Shown here: positions 35,540 to 45,127 of the stretch, one piece after another
Layout of the letters: each line of letters begins with the position of its first letter
How positions within the stretch are numbered: position 1 is the first letter of the stretch
Assembly (NCBI RefSeq): GCF_030282825.1
Contig: NZ_JASTZU010000058.1
Location: 124,001 to 188,000, forward strand
Length of the DNA stretch: 64,000 nt
Source of the DNA: Aquibacillus rhizosphaerae
GTDB taxonomy: Bacteria > Bacillota > Bacilli > Bacillales > Amphibacillaceae
Direction of reading: 5' to 3'
The notes under the pieces: generated by a model
The model's database searches: none
The model's input: only the letters and a program-made list of their open reading frames with translations
Told to the model about the DNA's origin: nothing
Made by a program: the position numbers and the translations under genes

Positions 35540-36496
35540 TTACTCACAAACAATTATCTCTCTCACAAAAGTCCCTTTTTTTGCAATACCACGATCAACA
35601 ATTGAAAAACCTGTGTTTTGGATAAGTGTATCAATTTGCTCAACTGTCACAATTATTACTTTTTTTGCAAAGTTGCGTGTGCTTTCAAGCATTTCTAGTT
35701 GCTCTTCAACGGTGAGTACGGAACAAAGATTGTATGGCATATCAATAATTGCCACATCATAATTTCCAGTGATATCTCGAATATCCCTAACACTTACATC
35801 ACCAGCAAGCCCAAAATGAGCTATATTTTCTTTTACATTAGGTATAATCAACCGATTGATATCACTTCCAACAATATCGATTCCCATCGACAATCCCTCA
35901 ACTAGTACTGTTCCAATACCACAACACGGATCAATCGCCTTTATTCCATCAGGGTTCGGAACAGCGATGTTAGCTACTGCTCTAGCTACACGGGTACTTA
36001 ATGCTGTTGAATATCCATTTGGTTTTTGTTGATGATGCAACCATATAGCTTCGTTATCATTGTGTTTTCCAAATATCCATCGTTCACCAACATGCATAAT
36101 TGCAAACAATAAATCAGGGTTGATTAAGTCAGGTTCACCAGGAATATATAAGCCAATGTCGCGTTCAATCTCACGACGCTCAGTAAATCTTACTTTTTCT
36201 ATTTCATGAACATTCGGATTATTAACAAACACCACTTTAAACGTCATATTCAATAATTGAAGACCCTCAACATATCTTTTTATTTCTTCTAAGGTATTAC
36301 CATCGAATATAACATCGATTCTTTCTCGTATAAAAGGACTTCTGCTCGGATCAATTTTCAAGTCACTTTCTATCATATCAGATTCTGAATCATACCCAAA
36401 GAACGCACGCATCTCTAATGCACATAATGACGTTTCGTCTTTCGGATATGAGTAATTGTAAATATAGCTTATAGTCTCTTGATTATGATCAATCAT
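35540..36496 (-). CDS. TRM11-like SAM-dependent RNA methyltransferase
   Basis: A 318-residue protein. The N-terminal half (about 1-150) is of the substrate-binding type seen in Trm11/Trm14-like enzymes. The C-terminal half is a class I methyltransferase: the SAM motif AIDPCCGIGTVLVEG near residue 188, the acidic loop IVGSDIN near 212 and the catalytic motif IIDMPYN near 250, a variant of N/DPPY. It probably modifies an exocyclic amine of a guanine in tRNA or rRNA; the target cannot be told. It stands alone on the minus strand. Confidence 0.78.
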   Translation of the reverse strand: MIDHNQETISYIYNYSYPKDETSLCALEMRAFFGYDSESDMIESDLKIDPSRSPFIRERIDVIFDGNTLEEIKRYVEGLQLLNMTFKVVFVNNPNVHEIEKVRFTERREIERDIGLYIPGEPDLINPDLLFAIMHVGERWIFGKHNDNEAIWLHHQQKPNGYSTALSTRVARAVANIAVPNPDGIKAIDPCCGIGTVLVEGLSMGIDIVGSDINRLIIPNVKENIAHFGLAGDVSVRDIRDITGNYDVAIIDMPYNLCSVLTVEEQLEMLESTRNFAKKVIIVTVEQIDTLIQNTGFSIVDRGIAKKGTFVREIIVCE

Positions 36497-36540
36497 CTAT
36501 TTATCCCCTGCTAACTATTAAAAGTCGATTTTAGTATTAA

Positions 36541-36610
36541 TTGAGTTAATTTCATAAGTACCTTATTCAATCTAGGTGACGACAGAATTAAAATAATAAA
36601 TTTCTGACTT
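36541..36610. repeat. MITE-like repeat, copy B (shortened)
   Basis: The left end (36543-36572) differs from copy A by a few bases. GTGACGACA and a degraded right end follow directly, so the central hairpin has been lost. The rest of 36497-36990 holds no gene. Confidence 0.55.
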
Positions 36611-36990
36611 ACTTTTCAAGATTAACATACATTATAGCTTTCACAATCACTATTCTTGCAAAAGAAGAATTAAATACTCAACAAAACAAATATGAGGTTA
36701 CGATTCCAAAAATATTAGACTTCTATTGAATCATTTGAATAACAATCATTGTATTGGATAGATTAAGTACTTGCACAGAAAAGAATTATTTACTTGAGAA
36801 AGCTAATTTATGAAAGTGTTATTTCGAAACGGTATCATAACACTTAAACTTCATTAAATATTCGATACTACGGACTTTATAGAAAGCACATCAAACTTCA
36901 ACAAACTAGTAACAGCCTTTCAGAAAGCATGGTTCTTATGGTTAATGATGAAGGAAGTTAAAAGAATCTAACTAAAACTGGGGGATCTTA

Positions 36991-37401
36991 ATGTCGTTTC
37001 GTGGAGATGCTCATAAATTTTATTTAAAACTAAATAGAAATCGAAAAAAAGAGAACTCAATTAAACATATAAGAGAATTGAAAGAAGTTCAAGACATTCG
37101 AACCTTCTACAACTCCATTGATACTTATACATTGAAATTAATTTATTATCGTATGATTAAGGAAAAAAGTGGATCTGGTATCATACCCTTGTTTGTTACC
37201 GCAGTACCTTGGTTCCTCTTTCTCTTCTCAAAACAAATACAAGAGTTTCTTTTTCAAGAAGGAAGTTTACTTTGGATCCTTTTTAGCTTTATTTATATGT
37301 TCACACTTGCTATAAGTGTCATTGTTCATTTTCGAGAAAAAGCCTGGGCGGTTTTGCATATCGAAATCCTATTAGATCTTATTGGTGATAGAAATGAATG
37401 A
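36991..37401 (+). CDS. Membrane protein of unknown function, 136 residues
   Basis: A basic, polar N-terminal segment (about 1-60, KFYLKLNRNRKKENSIKHIR) precedes two membrane helices at about 65-85 and 92-112. GGGGGA lies before the ATG. I know no family for it. It is convergent with the 106-residue membrane protein gene and likely a single-gene unit. Confidence 0.6.
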   Translation: MSFRGDAHKFYLKLNRNRKKENSIKHIRELKEVQDIRTFYNSIDTYTLKLIYYRMIKEKSGSGIIPLFVTAVPWFLFLFSKQIQEFLFQEGSLLWILFSFIYMFTLAISVIVHFREKAWAVLHIEILLDLIGDRNE

Positions 37402-37472
37402 TATATATTTTCAGCAAAGCTTTAAGTCTAGAACAAAAGACTGTGGCTGATTTTCAAACAAGGTTGCTACAG

Positions 37473-37793
37473 TCAATTTATTCTTTCTTTTCCGATTGAT
37501 TCACGTTTTAATTTAAACTTACTATAACTGTAATACACTAAAAGGATTATTGCTATAACGGTAAAGCCAAAAATATATGCACCACCCCAACCATAAGAAC
37601 TACCTGTTATCCTCCATACTTGATACGGAATAAATAAAATTAGAAAAATGAGCCCAATTCCCCATAAAAGTAAATAAAAATTTTGAAATACTTCGTCTGT
37701 CATTGAAACAATTTTTCTTTTTTCAACCGAAGTGACCTTGCTAATTATAAAAAGCAAAAGTATAATGCTAATTATTAATACAATAAAGCGCAT
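37473..37793 (-). CDS. Three-helix membrane protein, 106 residues
   Basis: Hydrophobic helices lie at about residues 2-20, 42-60 and 70-90, with a charged tail KFKLKRESIGKERIN. No family is recognised. It lies downstream of a lipoprotein gene on the same strand, separated by a short tandem repeat, so they may share a transcript. Confidence 0.6.
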   Translation of the reverse strand: MRFIVLIISIILLLFIISKVTSVEKRKIVSMTDEVFQNFYLLLWGIGLIFLILFIPYQVWRITGSSYGWGGAYIFGFTVIAIILLVYYSYSKFKLKRESIGKERIN

Positions 37794-37830
37794 GGAACTT
37801 CCCCTCTCTCCACAAAACCCCTTTATTCTT

Positions 37831-37865
37831 CTATAACTTTCTATAACTTTCTATAACTTTCTATA
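37831..37865. repeat. 10-bp tandem repeat between two genes
   Basis: CTATAACTTT occurs three times in a row and then CTATA. The last partial unit contains the stop codon of the lipoprotein gene. Copy-number change by slippage is possible. Confidence 0.9.
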
Positions 37866-38301
37866 TATTTCTTCCTGAAATAATACTGAATTGTTTTTCT
37901 TCATTATCTTCAAAAAGTTTAATGTATTCATATTCATTGTTTAACTGAACTTCATACAAGACTTGATTATTTAGTTCGTTATTAACATAAACGTCTGTTA
38001 AATCTTGTTCAAAATAAATAATAAGTGTGTCTTCTTCTGATTTCACATCAAAACTTGTAAAATAACTTGCTTCGTTTCCTTGTTCTACTATTTTGCTATT
38101 TAAAAATACATATAATCGCTTTCCTGAATCCTGATATAGGTATATGCCATTTTCATCTGTACTCTCACCTAAAAATTCCTTAACTTCTTTATCGGGGGTA
38201 TCCATATTTATCTTTGAATAGGATATTTTCTTGTGTTCATTTTCCACATTACAACCAACTAGTAATAGCAACAAAGACAATAAGTATAATAGCTTTTTCA
38301 C
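37861..38301 (-). CDS. Putative lipoprotein, 146 residues
   Basis: The signal peptide KKLLYLLSLLLLLVGCN ends in the lipobox LVGC, so the protein should be acylated and surface-anchored. The mature part is acidic (EEDTLIIYFEQDLTDVYVNN) and beta-rich. The start is a GTG after GGAGG. No family is recognised. It lies between a decayed gene and a membrane-protein gene. Confidence 0.68.
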   Translation of the reverse strand: MKKLLYLLSLLLLLVGCNVENEHKKISYSKINMDTPDKEVKEFLGESTDENGIYLYQDSGKRLYVFLNSKIVEQGNEASYFTSFDVKSEEDTLIIYFEQDLTDVYVNNELNNQVLYEVQLNNEYEYIKLFEDNEEKQFSIISGRNI

Positions 38302-38302
38302 G

Positions 38303-38580
38303 CCTAACCTCCATATTCAATTAAATAATTAAAGGATTCGTACCACTCTCTACCTGTAGACCAATATTGCTCATCATCCTTTTCTCCTGCTATTTCAACG
38401 CATACTAACTAGTGCCATAATATATTCTCTAAGACCGTCCAATTTTGATTTTTGAAACTCCTTAATAAAATAATTGAAAGATCTCCTTGTCCGACTAGAA
38501 ATTTAAATTTTTCTTGATTTACTTTCATATGAAAGTAAGATCTATAAAATCCGACTTTATATGTATATTGTTCCTTCATT
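38303..38580 (-). pseudogene. Decayed gene upstream of the lipoprotein
   Basis: The minus strand reads as protein in two frames with no start: KVGFYRSYFHMKVNQEKFKF and on to ILWH, then after a stop and shift VEIAGEKDDEQYWSTGREWY and on to IEYGG. The composition looks coding, but the frame is broken and no ribosome site is seen. The identity is unknown. The final codons overlap the ribosome site of the lipoprotein gene. Confidence 0.4.
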
Positions 38581-38724
38581 CTTTTTTAAAGATGATTGGA
38601 AAGCCAGCTCCATGGAACTAGACTTACGAATAGAGTAACTAAACCAAACGCACTTCTTTATATCTACTATTATTTTAACATTAAATTCCATTTGTGGAAT
38701 AGTTACCTTCACTTTTCAGAAAAA

Positions 38725-38757
38725 TAAAAAAGGAATGCATTGCTGCATCCCTTTTTT
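38725..38757 (-). terminator. Terminator of the DUF378 gene
   Basis: AAAAAGG-ATGCA pairs with TGCAT-CCTTTTT (one mismatch), loop of four. The minus-strand tail is T-rich. It lies 26 bases past the gene. Confidence 0.8.
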
Positions 38758-38782
38758 ACTATAAAACTTTTAAATACTAGCC

Positions 38783-38980
38783 TTATTTTGACAACTTAGG
38801 TAGAAGACGAATGCAATAAATGGCTGCTAGTCCTACTAAAATATATACAATCTTCGCTAGTACACTATCCATGCCACCAAATAATCCACCAACAAGATCC
38901 CATTCAAATAAGCCTACGAGCAACCAGTTTAATCCACCAATAATTAGAAGAATTAATGCCACTAAATCTAGTTTTTTCAT
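38783..38980 (-). CDS. DUF378 membrane protein (YuzA-like)
   Basis: A 65-residue protein with two membrane helices and the DUF378 signature LLIIGGLNWLLVGLFEWDLV followed by LVGLAAIYCI. The length and order match B. subtilis YuzA. The function is unknown. It has its own terminator and an AAGGAG before the ATG. Single-gene unit. Confidence 0.85.
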   Translation of the reverse strand: MKKLDLVALILLIIGGLNWLLVGLFEWDLVGGLFGGMDSVLAKIVYILVGLAAIYCIRLLPKLSK

Positions 38981-39116
38981 AAATGAACACTCCTTGTATA
39001 GTTTTTGTATAACTTACGCATCGAATTATACATTCGTAAAACTACACATACAAGCAATACGATTTTTAAAATAGTAGTTTGCTAGAAAAACTGCAAGATA
39101 TAATAATGAATTTTAA

Positions 39117-39770
39117 TTATTTAACTAATTTTGAAACACCTATCTGAAGATTTTTTATTTCTATGGAGACAAGTTTAGCAATTTCGTTTGCTCCTTGTTC
39201 TGTGAAATGTGTACAGTCCTCACCATTTATAGAAATCATAAACAAGTTTGATGCTTGTTTATAACCAATTGAAGAATAATAGTCAATACTGCTTTTCATT
39301 AAATCGATAAGCAATACACTCTCCTCTTCAGCAACTTCCTTCATTGCATTACAATAATCGCCAAAGTCCCGAAGAAATTCGCCATTAACATAATGAAGCC
39401 TTCCAACTGGTGTAATCAGAATTGGAATGGCCCTATTTTTACGTGCTCCCTCTATATACTGTTTCAGGTACTTCTTGTAATCATCATAAGGGTCTGTATA
39501 TCGTTCTGGTCGAATTTTCGTAGAATCATTATGTCCCATTTGAACGAAAAGATAATCCCCTTCTCCAATTTCGTCGAGGATTTTTTGAAGGTGTCCTTCT
39601 GAAATAAATGTCTTTGTACTTCTACCACCAATTGCATGATTACATACCTCAATAGTGTCATCTAGATAATTTGCAATAAATTGGCCCCATCCTGCTTGTG
39701 GGGCCTCACTTTTCTGGTAGGTTTGTACAGTTGAATCGGAAGCTAAATAAAATTTAATGGTGTCATTCAT
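39117..39770 (-). CDS. Rhamnogalacturonan acetylesterase-like SGNH hydrolase
   Basis: A 217-residue SGNH esterase without a signal peptide, so cytoplasmic. The blocks are LASDSTVQTY near residue 10 (nucleophile Ser), NHAIGGRSTKTF near 43 (Gly), QMGHNDSTK near 77 (Asn) and GEDCTHFTEQGA near 190 (Asp and His). It resembles the YesT/RhgT group, which removes acetyl groups from imported rhamnogalacturonan oligosaccharides. It is the last gene of the degradation locus. A terminator lies between it and the YesL gene, so it may have its own promoter. Confidence 0.85.
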   Translation of the reverse strand: MNDTIKFYLASDSTVQTYQKSEAPQAGWGQFIANYLDDTIEVCNHAIGGRSTKTFISEGHLQKILDEIGEGDYLFVQMGHNDSTKIRPERYTDPYDDYKKYLKQYIEGARKNRAIPILITPVGRLHYVNGEFLRDFGDYCNAMKEVAEEESVLLIDLMKSSIDYYSSIGYKQASNLFMISINGEDCTHFTEQGANEIAKLVSIEIKNLQIGVSKLVK

Positions 39771-39816
39771 TTCTAATCCTCCTTAACAAATTGTTAAACT
39801 AACATCTTCAAGCATG

Positions 39817-39848
39817 AGAAAAACACCCTATCAGGGGGAGACAGGGTG
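39817..39848 (-). terminator. Terminator after the YesL-like gene
   Basis: CACCCTATC pairs with GACAGGGTG, and the minus-strand tail is TTTTTCTC. It lies 42 bases past the gene, before the esterase. Confidence 0.75.
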
Positions 39849-39889
39849 AACACCCTTATTGAAAAAAAGATAATTCACAACCCTTCTAC

Positions 39890-40534
39890 TTATATTTGTT
39901 CTGCTTTCAGTTTTTCTTGTGTGTACTCAATCCTTAGAAAGGTTCGATAGGAAATCCACATCAATACAAAGCTTGTTAAACTTGCCCCTAGTAAGAAAAT
40001 CAGTACTGGAAATATATAAAACAAGTAGCTTATCGTAAAACAGGCTGCTATTGCATAAATAGTACGAATTGGTTGGTAAATTGCTATAAAAATTGCATTT
40101 CTAAAATGTATAAAAAATTTATTCTCATAATGAACATACACTGGAAATATAAAAATGAGCATAATCCCATAGATGATTGTCGCCACAAACAGGAAATAAC
40201 GACTAATAAAAGATAGCCATTCACCCTGAAACTCTAAATAATTAAAGTTAATATATAGCATATAAGCTATAGCTATTATTAATATTCCTAATCCGTTAGC
40301 TTTGAAAAACTCTTTTCGAAAGGTATTCCAAAATGTAGTGAATACTGGAACATCACTTTTCCCCATTGACCACTCTCGAAATACGGTAAACATAGCTACC
40401 GTACTTGGACCAAAACCGAATAAAACTAATCCCATAGCTGTAAAACCGACCCACAACGCGTTTACATATAATAATAAAAGCACGATTTCCCCGAATCGGT
40501 AGAACCCACCAAATACTCCTGTAGTAGTAAACAT
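39890..40534 (-). CDS. yesL: YesL-family (DUF624) membrane protein
   Basis: A 214-residue protein with five to six membrane helices. The family core GFGPSTVAMFTVFREW is at about residue 38, followed by FWNTFRKEF. YesL-type genes sit in operons for plant polysaccharide use; their role, perhaps helping the importer, is unproven. It lies 38 bases after the yesU-like gene. Confidence 0.8.
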   Translation of the reverse strand: MFTTTGVFGGFYRFGEIVLLLLYVNALWVGFTAMGLVLFGFGPSTVAMFTVFREWSMGKSDVPVFTTFWNTFRKEFFKANGLGILIIAIAYMLYINFNYLEFQGEWLSFISRYFLFVATIIYGIMLIFIFPVYVHYENKFFIHFRNAIFIAIYQPIRTIYAIAACFTISYLFYIFPVLIFLLGASLTSFVLMWISYRTFLRIEYTQEKLKAEQI

Positions 40535-40572
40535 CTTCTAGTCTCCCCCTTCTTACTAAAATCCGGTTAAAA

Positions 40573-41244
40573 TCATTTTTTCAACAGTGCTTTCCGTACA
40601 ATTAAATTTCTATAGGCTGCTTTCATTGGTGCCATTTGCCTAAAACCAATCTTGCCACCTCGTAAAATAGGCCCATAAGTAAGACCATCATCTATCCATT
40701 CCAGAATTGGCAGTTGATTAATTGTAAATTGAACAATTCCTTCATATTTAATTAGTTTCATATGATATGGAGGCCTTGCATCCTCGACTGGAGGTAGAGG
40801 CTCCGCTGCCTGTGAAACCAAATGAAAGCCACAGCTTTTTCGTAAGTTACATGTTCGAAATGCGCGCTCATCGATATGTTTATGTCTAAAATAGGATAAA
40901 TGTAGGGCATCGATCGAACCGGAATGATATTCTGGATATTTTCCGGTTCGATTAGGTAAGCTTTCATCAAATAGGTCTTTACCGCCCTGACCAGATGCAG
41001 CCATGAAAATCATACATAAACCAGGCTCCTCCATTGGATAGAAGTCCCATTCGATGATAATTCGGTCCGGAAATTCTTCCGGACACCCAAATACCCAATG
41101 GGCATCGTCTCCAAACAAATCTGGGTCCAATTTATTTTGTAAAATTATCCTATCATCCATACAATCTATTTTTGCGCTTCCTTCTAATCTCCAATGTTCG
41201 ATATCTTCCATACACCCCATGGGATTTTCATAAAGGGTCTCCAC
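40573..41244 (-). CDS. yesU: YesU-like DUF1961 protein
   Basis: A 223-residue protein with the concanavalin-like DUF1961 layout: WRLEGSAKIDCMDDRIILQN, WDFYPMEEPGLCMIFMAASG, HLSYFRHK and IGFRQMAPMKAAYRNLIVRK. It is close to B. subtilis YesU, part of the rhamnogalacturonan operon, and may bind or cleave an oligosaccharide. No signal peptide is present. It starts about 30 bases after the GH106-like gene, in the same transcript. Confidence 0.85.
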   Translation of the reverse strand: METLYENPMGCMEDIEHWRLEGSAKIDCMDDRIILQNKLDPDLFGDDAHWVFGCPEEFPDRIIIEWDFYPMEEPGLCMIFMAASGQGGKDLFDESLPNRTGKYPEYHSGSIDALHLSYFRHKHIDERAFRTCNLRKSCGFHLVSQAAEPLPPVEDARPPYHMKLIKYEGIVQFTINQLPILEWIDDGLTYGPILRGGKIGFRQMAPMKAAYRNLIVRKALLKK

Positions 41245-41275
41245 CGCTTCAAACAGTTTGTAATCGATAGTTTCC

Positions 41276-43759
41276 TCACTCCTCTATATACCGCTCAATT
41301 TCAAGTGTTACCGGACCTATTAAACCTGATTTCATCTTAACTTCATCCATTTTGTTGGCTATACTGTTCGTTACATCAATCCGCAATTGATTGATTCCAG
41401 TCTGTATAAACGAAGCACCTATTTCGCTTTGGTATGGTGCCCACATGTTTACCGCTACGTGTTTTCCGTTGATAAACACGTTAGCGATTTCATAAACATC
41501 ACCAAGATCAAGGTGCAACTTTTTTATAGATTTTACTCTTTCTATGTTGAAATTATTTTCATACACAACTGTACCTGTATAATCCTCCAGTCCTCTCCAA
41601 TTCAACCATGATTGTAAAACAGGGTTTTCCATAGTAGTTGATTGTGCTTTTACATGCCAGTTTTCAGTTAAGTTCAGCTCTTCTTTATGAATCTTGATGG
41701 GAAAATTATTATTTATCATCGCTTCTCCGCTTGTGTCCACACAGAAGACAATTGATGACCTCCTATCCATTTTCAAAGGGACAATAAAATTACCTGATTG
41801 CTTTTGCAAAGAAATTTCTTTAATTGTTCCACTCCAAGCATCCCAACGTTCTATTTTTCCTTTTTCCTGACATGAAAAGGTTCCTTCATACTGTTCTTCT
41901 CCTTCATTGACGAAAAGATAAAACGTATAATCACTTTTGATTACCTTACTAACTCTGATGGAAGTATTTTTTGGAAATAGATTAATCTCTTGGCTAAGAT
42001 GTTTTGGCAAACCTTCTACCACTTCATCCTCATGATTTATCGTTTTTGCTCCCTTGACCGGTGACGCTGAATTTGAGGCTAAATTTATGATTACTTCTCC
42101 TCCACCATCGATAAAAGTCTGTAATTTCTCAATTAAATTAGTATCTAACTGTTTGCAATCCTCGATAACAACAACTGAATATCTTTGATTAACTATCGAA
42201 ATCTCATCATCTTGCACGCTACAAGCTCTTTTTAGTAGTGATGTTTCTAAATAATTAAATTCAATTTGATTCTCGTATAAAGGTTTAACTATTTTCCATG
42301 GCAGATGATCCTCGTCGCATAGTACTGCAACTGAAGCTTGGTTTGTGCTATCTGTCATTAACCAGCTTAAACGTTTCATGTACTGAGCAAAGAATTTATA
42401 GTAAGGCCACCAATGGTTGTTCGGACCAACATCTGGTGGTCGCTCGTGGCTTCTGCGAGAGCCATCAATTGAATAATAAAAAGCGTGTGGGCTTAATAAA
42501 TTCACCCCTCGTACAAGGAGCCAATCCATATACCATTTCATATCTCCCGGACTTAAGGCCCATGCACTTTCCTTTCCACATACTCCAAGAAATTCATTTA
42601 AATTTCTACGTCTTCCTCTATGTCTGGCTGCGTCACTCGAGCATTTCCCAGCAGTGGAATGCTCACCTTCTAAAGCTTTACCTTCCTCTGGTGCCACCCA
42701 GCGCCAAACGACATCTTGACCAGGAATCTGGAAATGTTCTAGTAATCCAATATCATCACTTTTTGCAGGATGTCCTGTCAGTGCTATGTGGTGATTCGCA
42801 CACCAAGAACTAATTTGTTTATAGTAGGATTCTGTTAGCTTTTGATTCACTGTCTTTCGGTATTTTTTCCGGATGTGAACAGTTTGCTCTCCTGCCTCTA
42901 GCCACAAAGCAGGTAAATCTCTTTCATCATTTCCATTCTGCTTGTAAAAGGTTAGAAAATCACCTGTCCATGGTTTTAAACCTGGGGTGGCACCTCTTCC
43001 TAATATATCGGGTTCATCCGTGAACATCGCAACAACTGTATCTCCAAAGTAATCCTTCAGCTTTATATAATAAGTATCGTGTGTTAATTGGATAAACTTC
43101 TTAACCGCTTCCGGGTTTAATAAATCTGTTGAAGTCGGTGCATGATCTTCGCCATCATCTTCTCCAAAATGAATGCCACGAATCGTTCCACCTGAAAAGG
43201 TTTCAATGAATACTACTATCGACCAATCTTCATTATCGGGAGCAACAAACTCAATATTTTCTCCGTGATACTCTAGTAATTTACTTTTATTTAAATCGAT
43301 TTCTGATGTAGACTTTTTCTTTACAGCTTGCACGGATACAAGTTTCTCTTCTCGAGGCAGTTTCAAGCTGATTTTTTTTGTATTTTTACAAGCGTATTCA
43401 ACCATTTTCAATCCACGACTAGCATATTCAGGATTACCTTTAACAACTAATCCATTGGCAGATCCTGATGGATACATCGCCTCATCGTATAAAATAACTG
43501 TCATCCCTAACCGCTTAGCTTCTTTGACGGCCAAATGAACAAGTTCCATATAGTCATCTGACAAATAGACTAATTCTTTTGGAATCCCTATTCTTGGGTG
43601 CAAGACAAACCCGGTGACACCTTTTTCATAAAAGTCCCCTATTTGTCTAATTATCTCTTGTTTAGTGAGATGATCATTCCAAAACCAGAAAGGAATAGGT
43701 GTAAATTCTTCTGAGGGTTCAAGAAACTGTTGATGTAATGAATGAGTCATTTTATTCAC
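41276..43759 (-). CDS. GH106-like glycoside hydrolase (putative alpha-L-rhamnosidase)
   Basis: An 827-residue cytoplasmic hydrolase. The N-terminus PIPFWFWNDHLTKQEI and GVTGFVLHPR, then YDEAMYPSGSANG near residue 95, are typical of the GH106-like group. Acidic motifs such as FTDEPDILG near 250 may be catalytic. The C-terminal ~130 residues form a galactose-binding-like domain (LHLDLGDVYEIANVFINGKH). It should release rhamnose or a related sugar from imported fragments. It is the largest gene of the locus and lies between the oxidoreductase and yesU genes. The exact linkage is not deducible. Confidence 0.75.
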   Translation of the reverse strand: MNKMTHSLHQQFLEPSEEFTPIPFWFWNDHLTKQEIIRQIGDFYEKGVTGFVLHPRIGIPKELVYLSDDYMELVHLAVKEAKRLGMTVILYDEAMYPSGSANGLVVKGNPEYASRGLKMVEYACKNTKKISLKLPREEKLVSVQAVKKKSTSEIDLNKSKLLEYHGENIEFVAPDNEDWSIVVFIETFSGGTIRGIHFGEDDGEDHAPTSTDLLNPEAVKKFIQLTHDTYYIKLKDYFGDTVVAMFTDEPDILGRGATPGLKPWTGDFLTFYKQNGNDERDLPALWLEAGEQTVHIRKKYRKTVNQKLTESYYKQISSWCANHHIALTGHPAKSDDIGLLEHFQIPGQDVVWRWVAPEEGKALEGEHSTAGKCSSDAARHRGRRRNLNEFLGVCGKESAWALSPGDMKWYMDWLLVRGVNLLSPHAFYYSIDGSRRSHERPPDVGPNNHWWPYYKFFAQYMKRLSWLMTDSTNQASVAVLCDEDHLPWKIVKPLYENQIEFNYLETSLLKRACSVQDDEISIVNQRYSVVVIEDCKQLDTNLIEKLQTFIDGGGEVIINLASNSASPVKGAKTINHEDEVVEGLPKHLSQEINLFPKNTSIRVSKVIKSDYTFYLFVNEGEEQYEGTFSCQEKGKIERWDAWSGTIKEISLQKQSGNFIVPLKMDRRSSIVFCVDTSGEAMINNNFPIKIHKEELNLTENWHVKAQSTTMENPVLQSWLNWRGLEDYTGTVVYENNFNIERVKSIKKLHLDLGDVYEIANVFINGKHVAVNMWAPYQSEIGASFIQTGINQLRIDVTNSIANKMDEVKMKSGLIGPVTLEIERYIEE

Positions 43760-43805
43760 AACCTTTGATCGGTATTGTTAAAATACTTATTTACTAACAC
43801 TATTT

Positions 43806-45089
43806 TTACAACTTCACTAAATCATCAACTTTGATTGCCTGACCCGTTTGAATGGAAAGGTTTCCTGCTATACCGGTAAGAATAGACATCGCTCCATCTA
43901 CGTGTGTTGCTGCTCGATTAAATTCATCCTTGGTCGGTGTGCCAAATAAATCTTGTAATAAGACAGGATCTCCACCACCGTGACCACCTTCTCCTTCCAA
44001 AACCTTAACCTCATAAGCCTTACCGAACATTGGTAATACCGTTATTGATTTTTCCATAACTTTACCTTCATCCTCTTTATTTCCACCTGAATTGACATAT
44101 GATTGTTCTCGGATACGGACTTCGATTCTTCCTTTTGTTCCATTAAAAGCAATAATGTATCCTTCCCATGGTAAATAGGCATTTAACGAATAGTTTAAAA
44201 TAGCCTTGTTTTTATAAGTAACCATAACGCCCAATGTGTCTTCAATACTTATTCCATCTCCAAATACACTTTGGTCACGCTGGTAGCCATCTTCTTTCTC
44301 AGCATCTAAATACATCGACTTTAAATGCTCGTTCTCATCCAAATGTATCGCAAAAGGATCATTTTTAGCATGGTCACTTCCATGTGCCCGTTGATAAAAT
44401 TTAGTTACCCCTCTTGACTCCGCGTTTTCTCTACCATAGAATCTTAGACCACCTGTAGCATAAACAGTTTCAGGGGTTGTTCCTAACCAAAAATTCACTA
44501 AATCAAAATGATGCGTTGATTTATGAACCAATAACCCTCCACTATTTCGTTTGTCTCTATGCCAGCGCCGGAAATAATCTGCTCCATGCTGTGTATCTAA
44601 TGCCCATTCAAAATGGACAGAATTGACTGTTCCGATTACATCATTTTTTATTAACTCTCTTATTTTCGTATTATGTGGCGCGTATCGATAATTAAAAGCA
44701 ACCCGAACTTCTCGACCTGTTTTATTAATTGTATCAATGATAGATTGGCATTTTTCTGCATCTATCGTCATCGGCTTTTCTGTAACAACATCACATCCTA
44801 ATTCCAATGCCCTTATAATGTAGGTGTGATGAGTACGATCAACTGATGTAACGATAACTGTGTCCGGTTTCTCAGTAGCAATCATTTCATCAAAATCTGC
44901 GTACGCATACGTAGCTATTTTTGAATGTTGATATTTTTCTTCTAATAAATGATTCGCATAATTCATCCTTGTTTGATTTAAATCACAAAATGCAACTAGC
45001 TCACATGTCTCTTTAAAGTCTCGAACGATGGCACCATAGAAAAATTCAGCTCTTCCGCCTGTCCCAACTAACACATATTTTTTTGTCAT
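43806..45089 (-). CDS. Gfo/Idh/MocA-family oxidoreductase
   Basis: A 427-residue NAD(P)-dependent oxidoreductase. The N-terminus YVLVGTGGRAEFFYGAI is the Rossmann nucleotide site, VVTEKPMTID near residue 95 holds the conserved EKP lysine, and RYAPHNTKIREL and WHRDKRNSGGLLVHKSTHH near 165-200 give the catalytic histidine region. It probably oxidises or reduces a sugar released by the neighbouring hydrolase. I chose the ATG at 45089, nine bases after GAGGAG; an in-frame TTG lies upstream. Confidence 0.85.
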   Translation of the reverse strand: MTKKYVLVGTGGRAEFFYGAIVRDFKETCELVAFCDLNQTRMNYANHLLEEKYQHSKIATYAYADFDEMIATEKPDTVIVTSVDRTHHTYIIRALELGCDVVTEKPMTIDAEKCQSIIDTINKTGREVRVAFNYRYAPHNTKIRELIKNDVIGTVNSVHFEWALDTQHGADYFRRWHRDKRNSGGLLVHKSTHHFDLVNFWLGTTPETVYATGGLRFYGRENAESRGVTKFYQRAHGSDHAKNDPFAIHLDENEHLKSMYLDAEKEDGYQRDQSVFGDGISIEDTLGVMVTYKNKAILNYSLNAYLPWEGYIIAFNGTKGRIEVRIREQSYVNSGGNKEDEGKVMEKSITVLPMFGKAYEVKVLEGEGGHGGGDPVLLQDLFGTPTKDEFNRAATHVDGAMSILTGIAGNLSIQTGQAIKVDDLVKL

Positions 45090-45127
45090 TATCAACAACT
45101 CCTCTATTCTATTTTATGATGTTTTTT

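Noticed and set aside
37831-37865. CRISPR-like array at the 10-bp repeats
   Set aside because: Units are directly adjacent and too short; no spacers.
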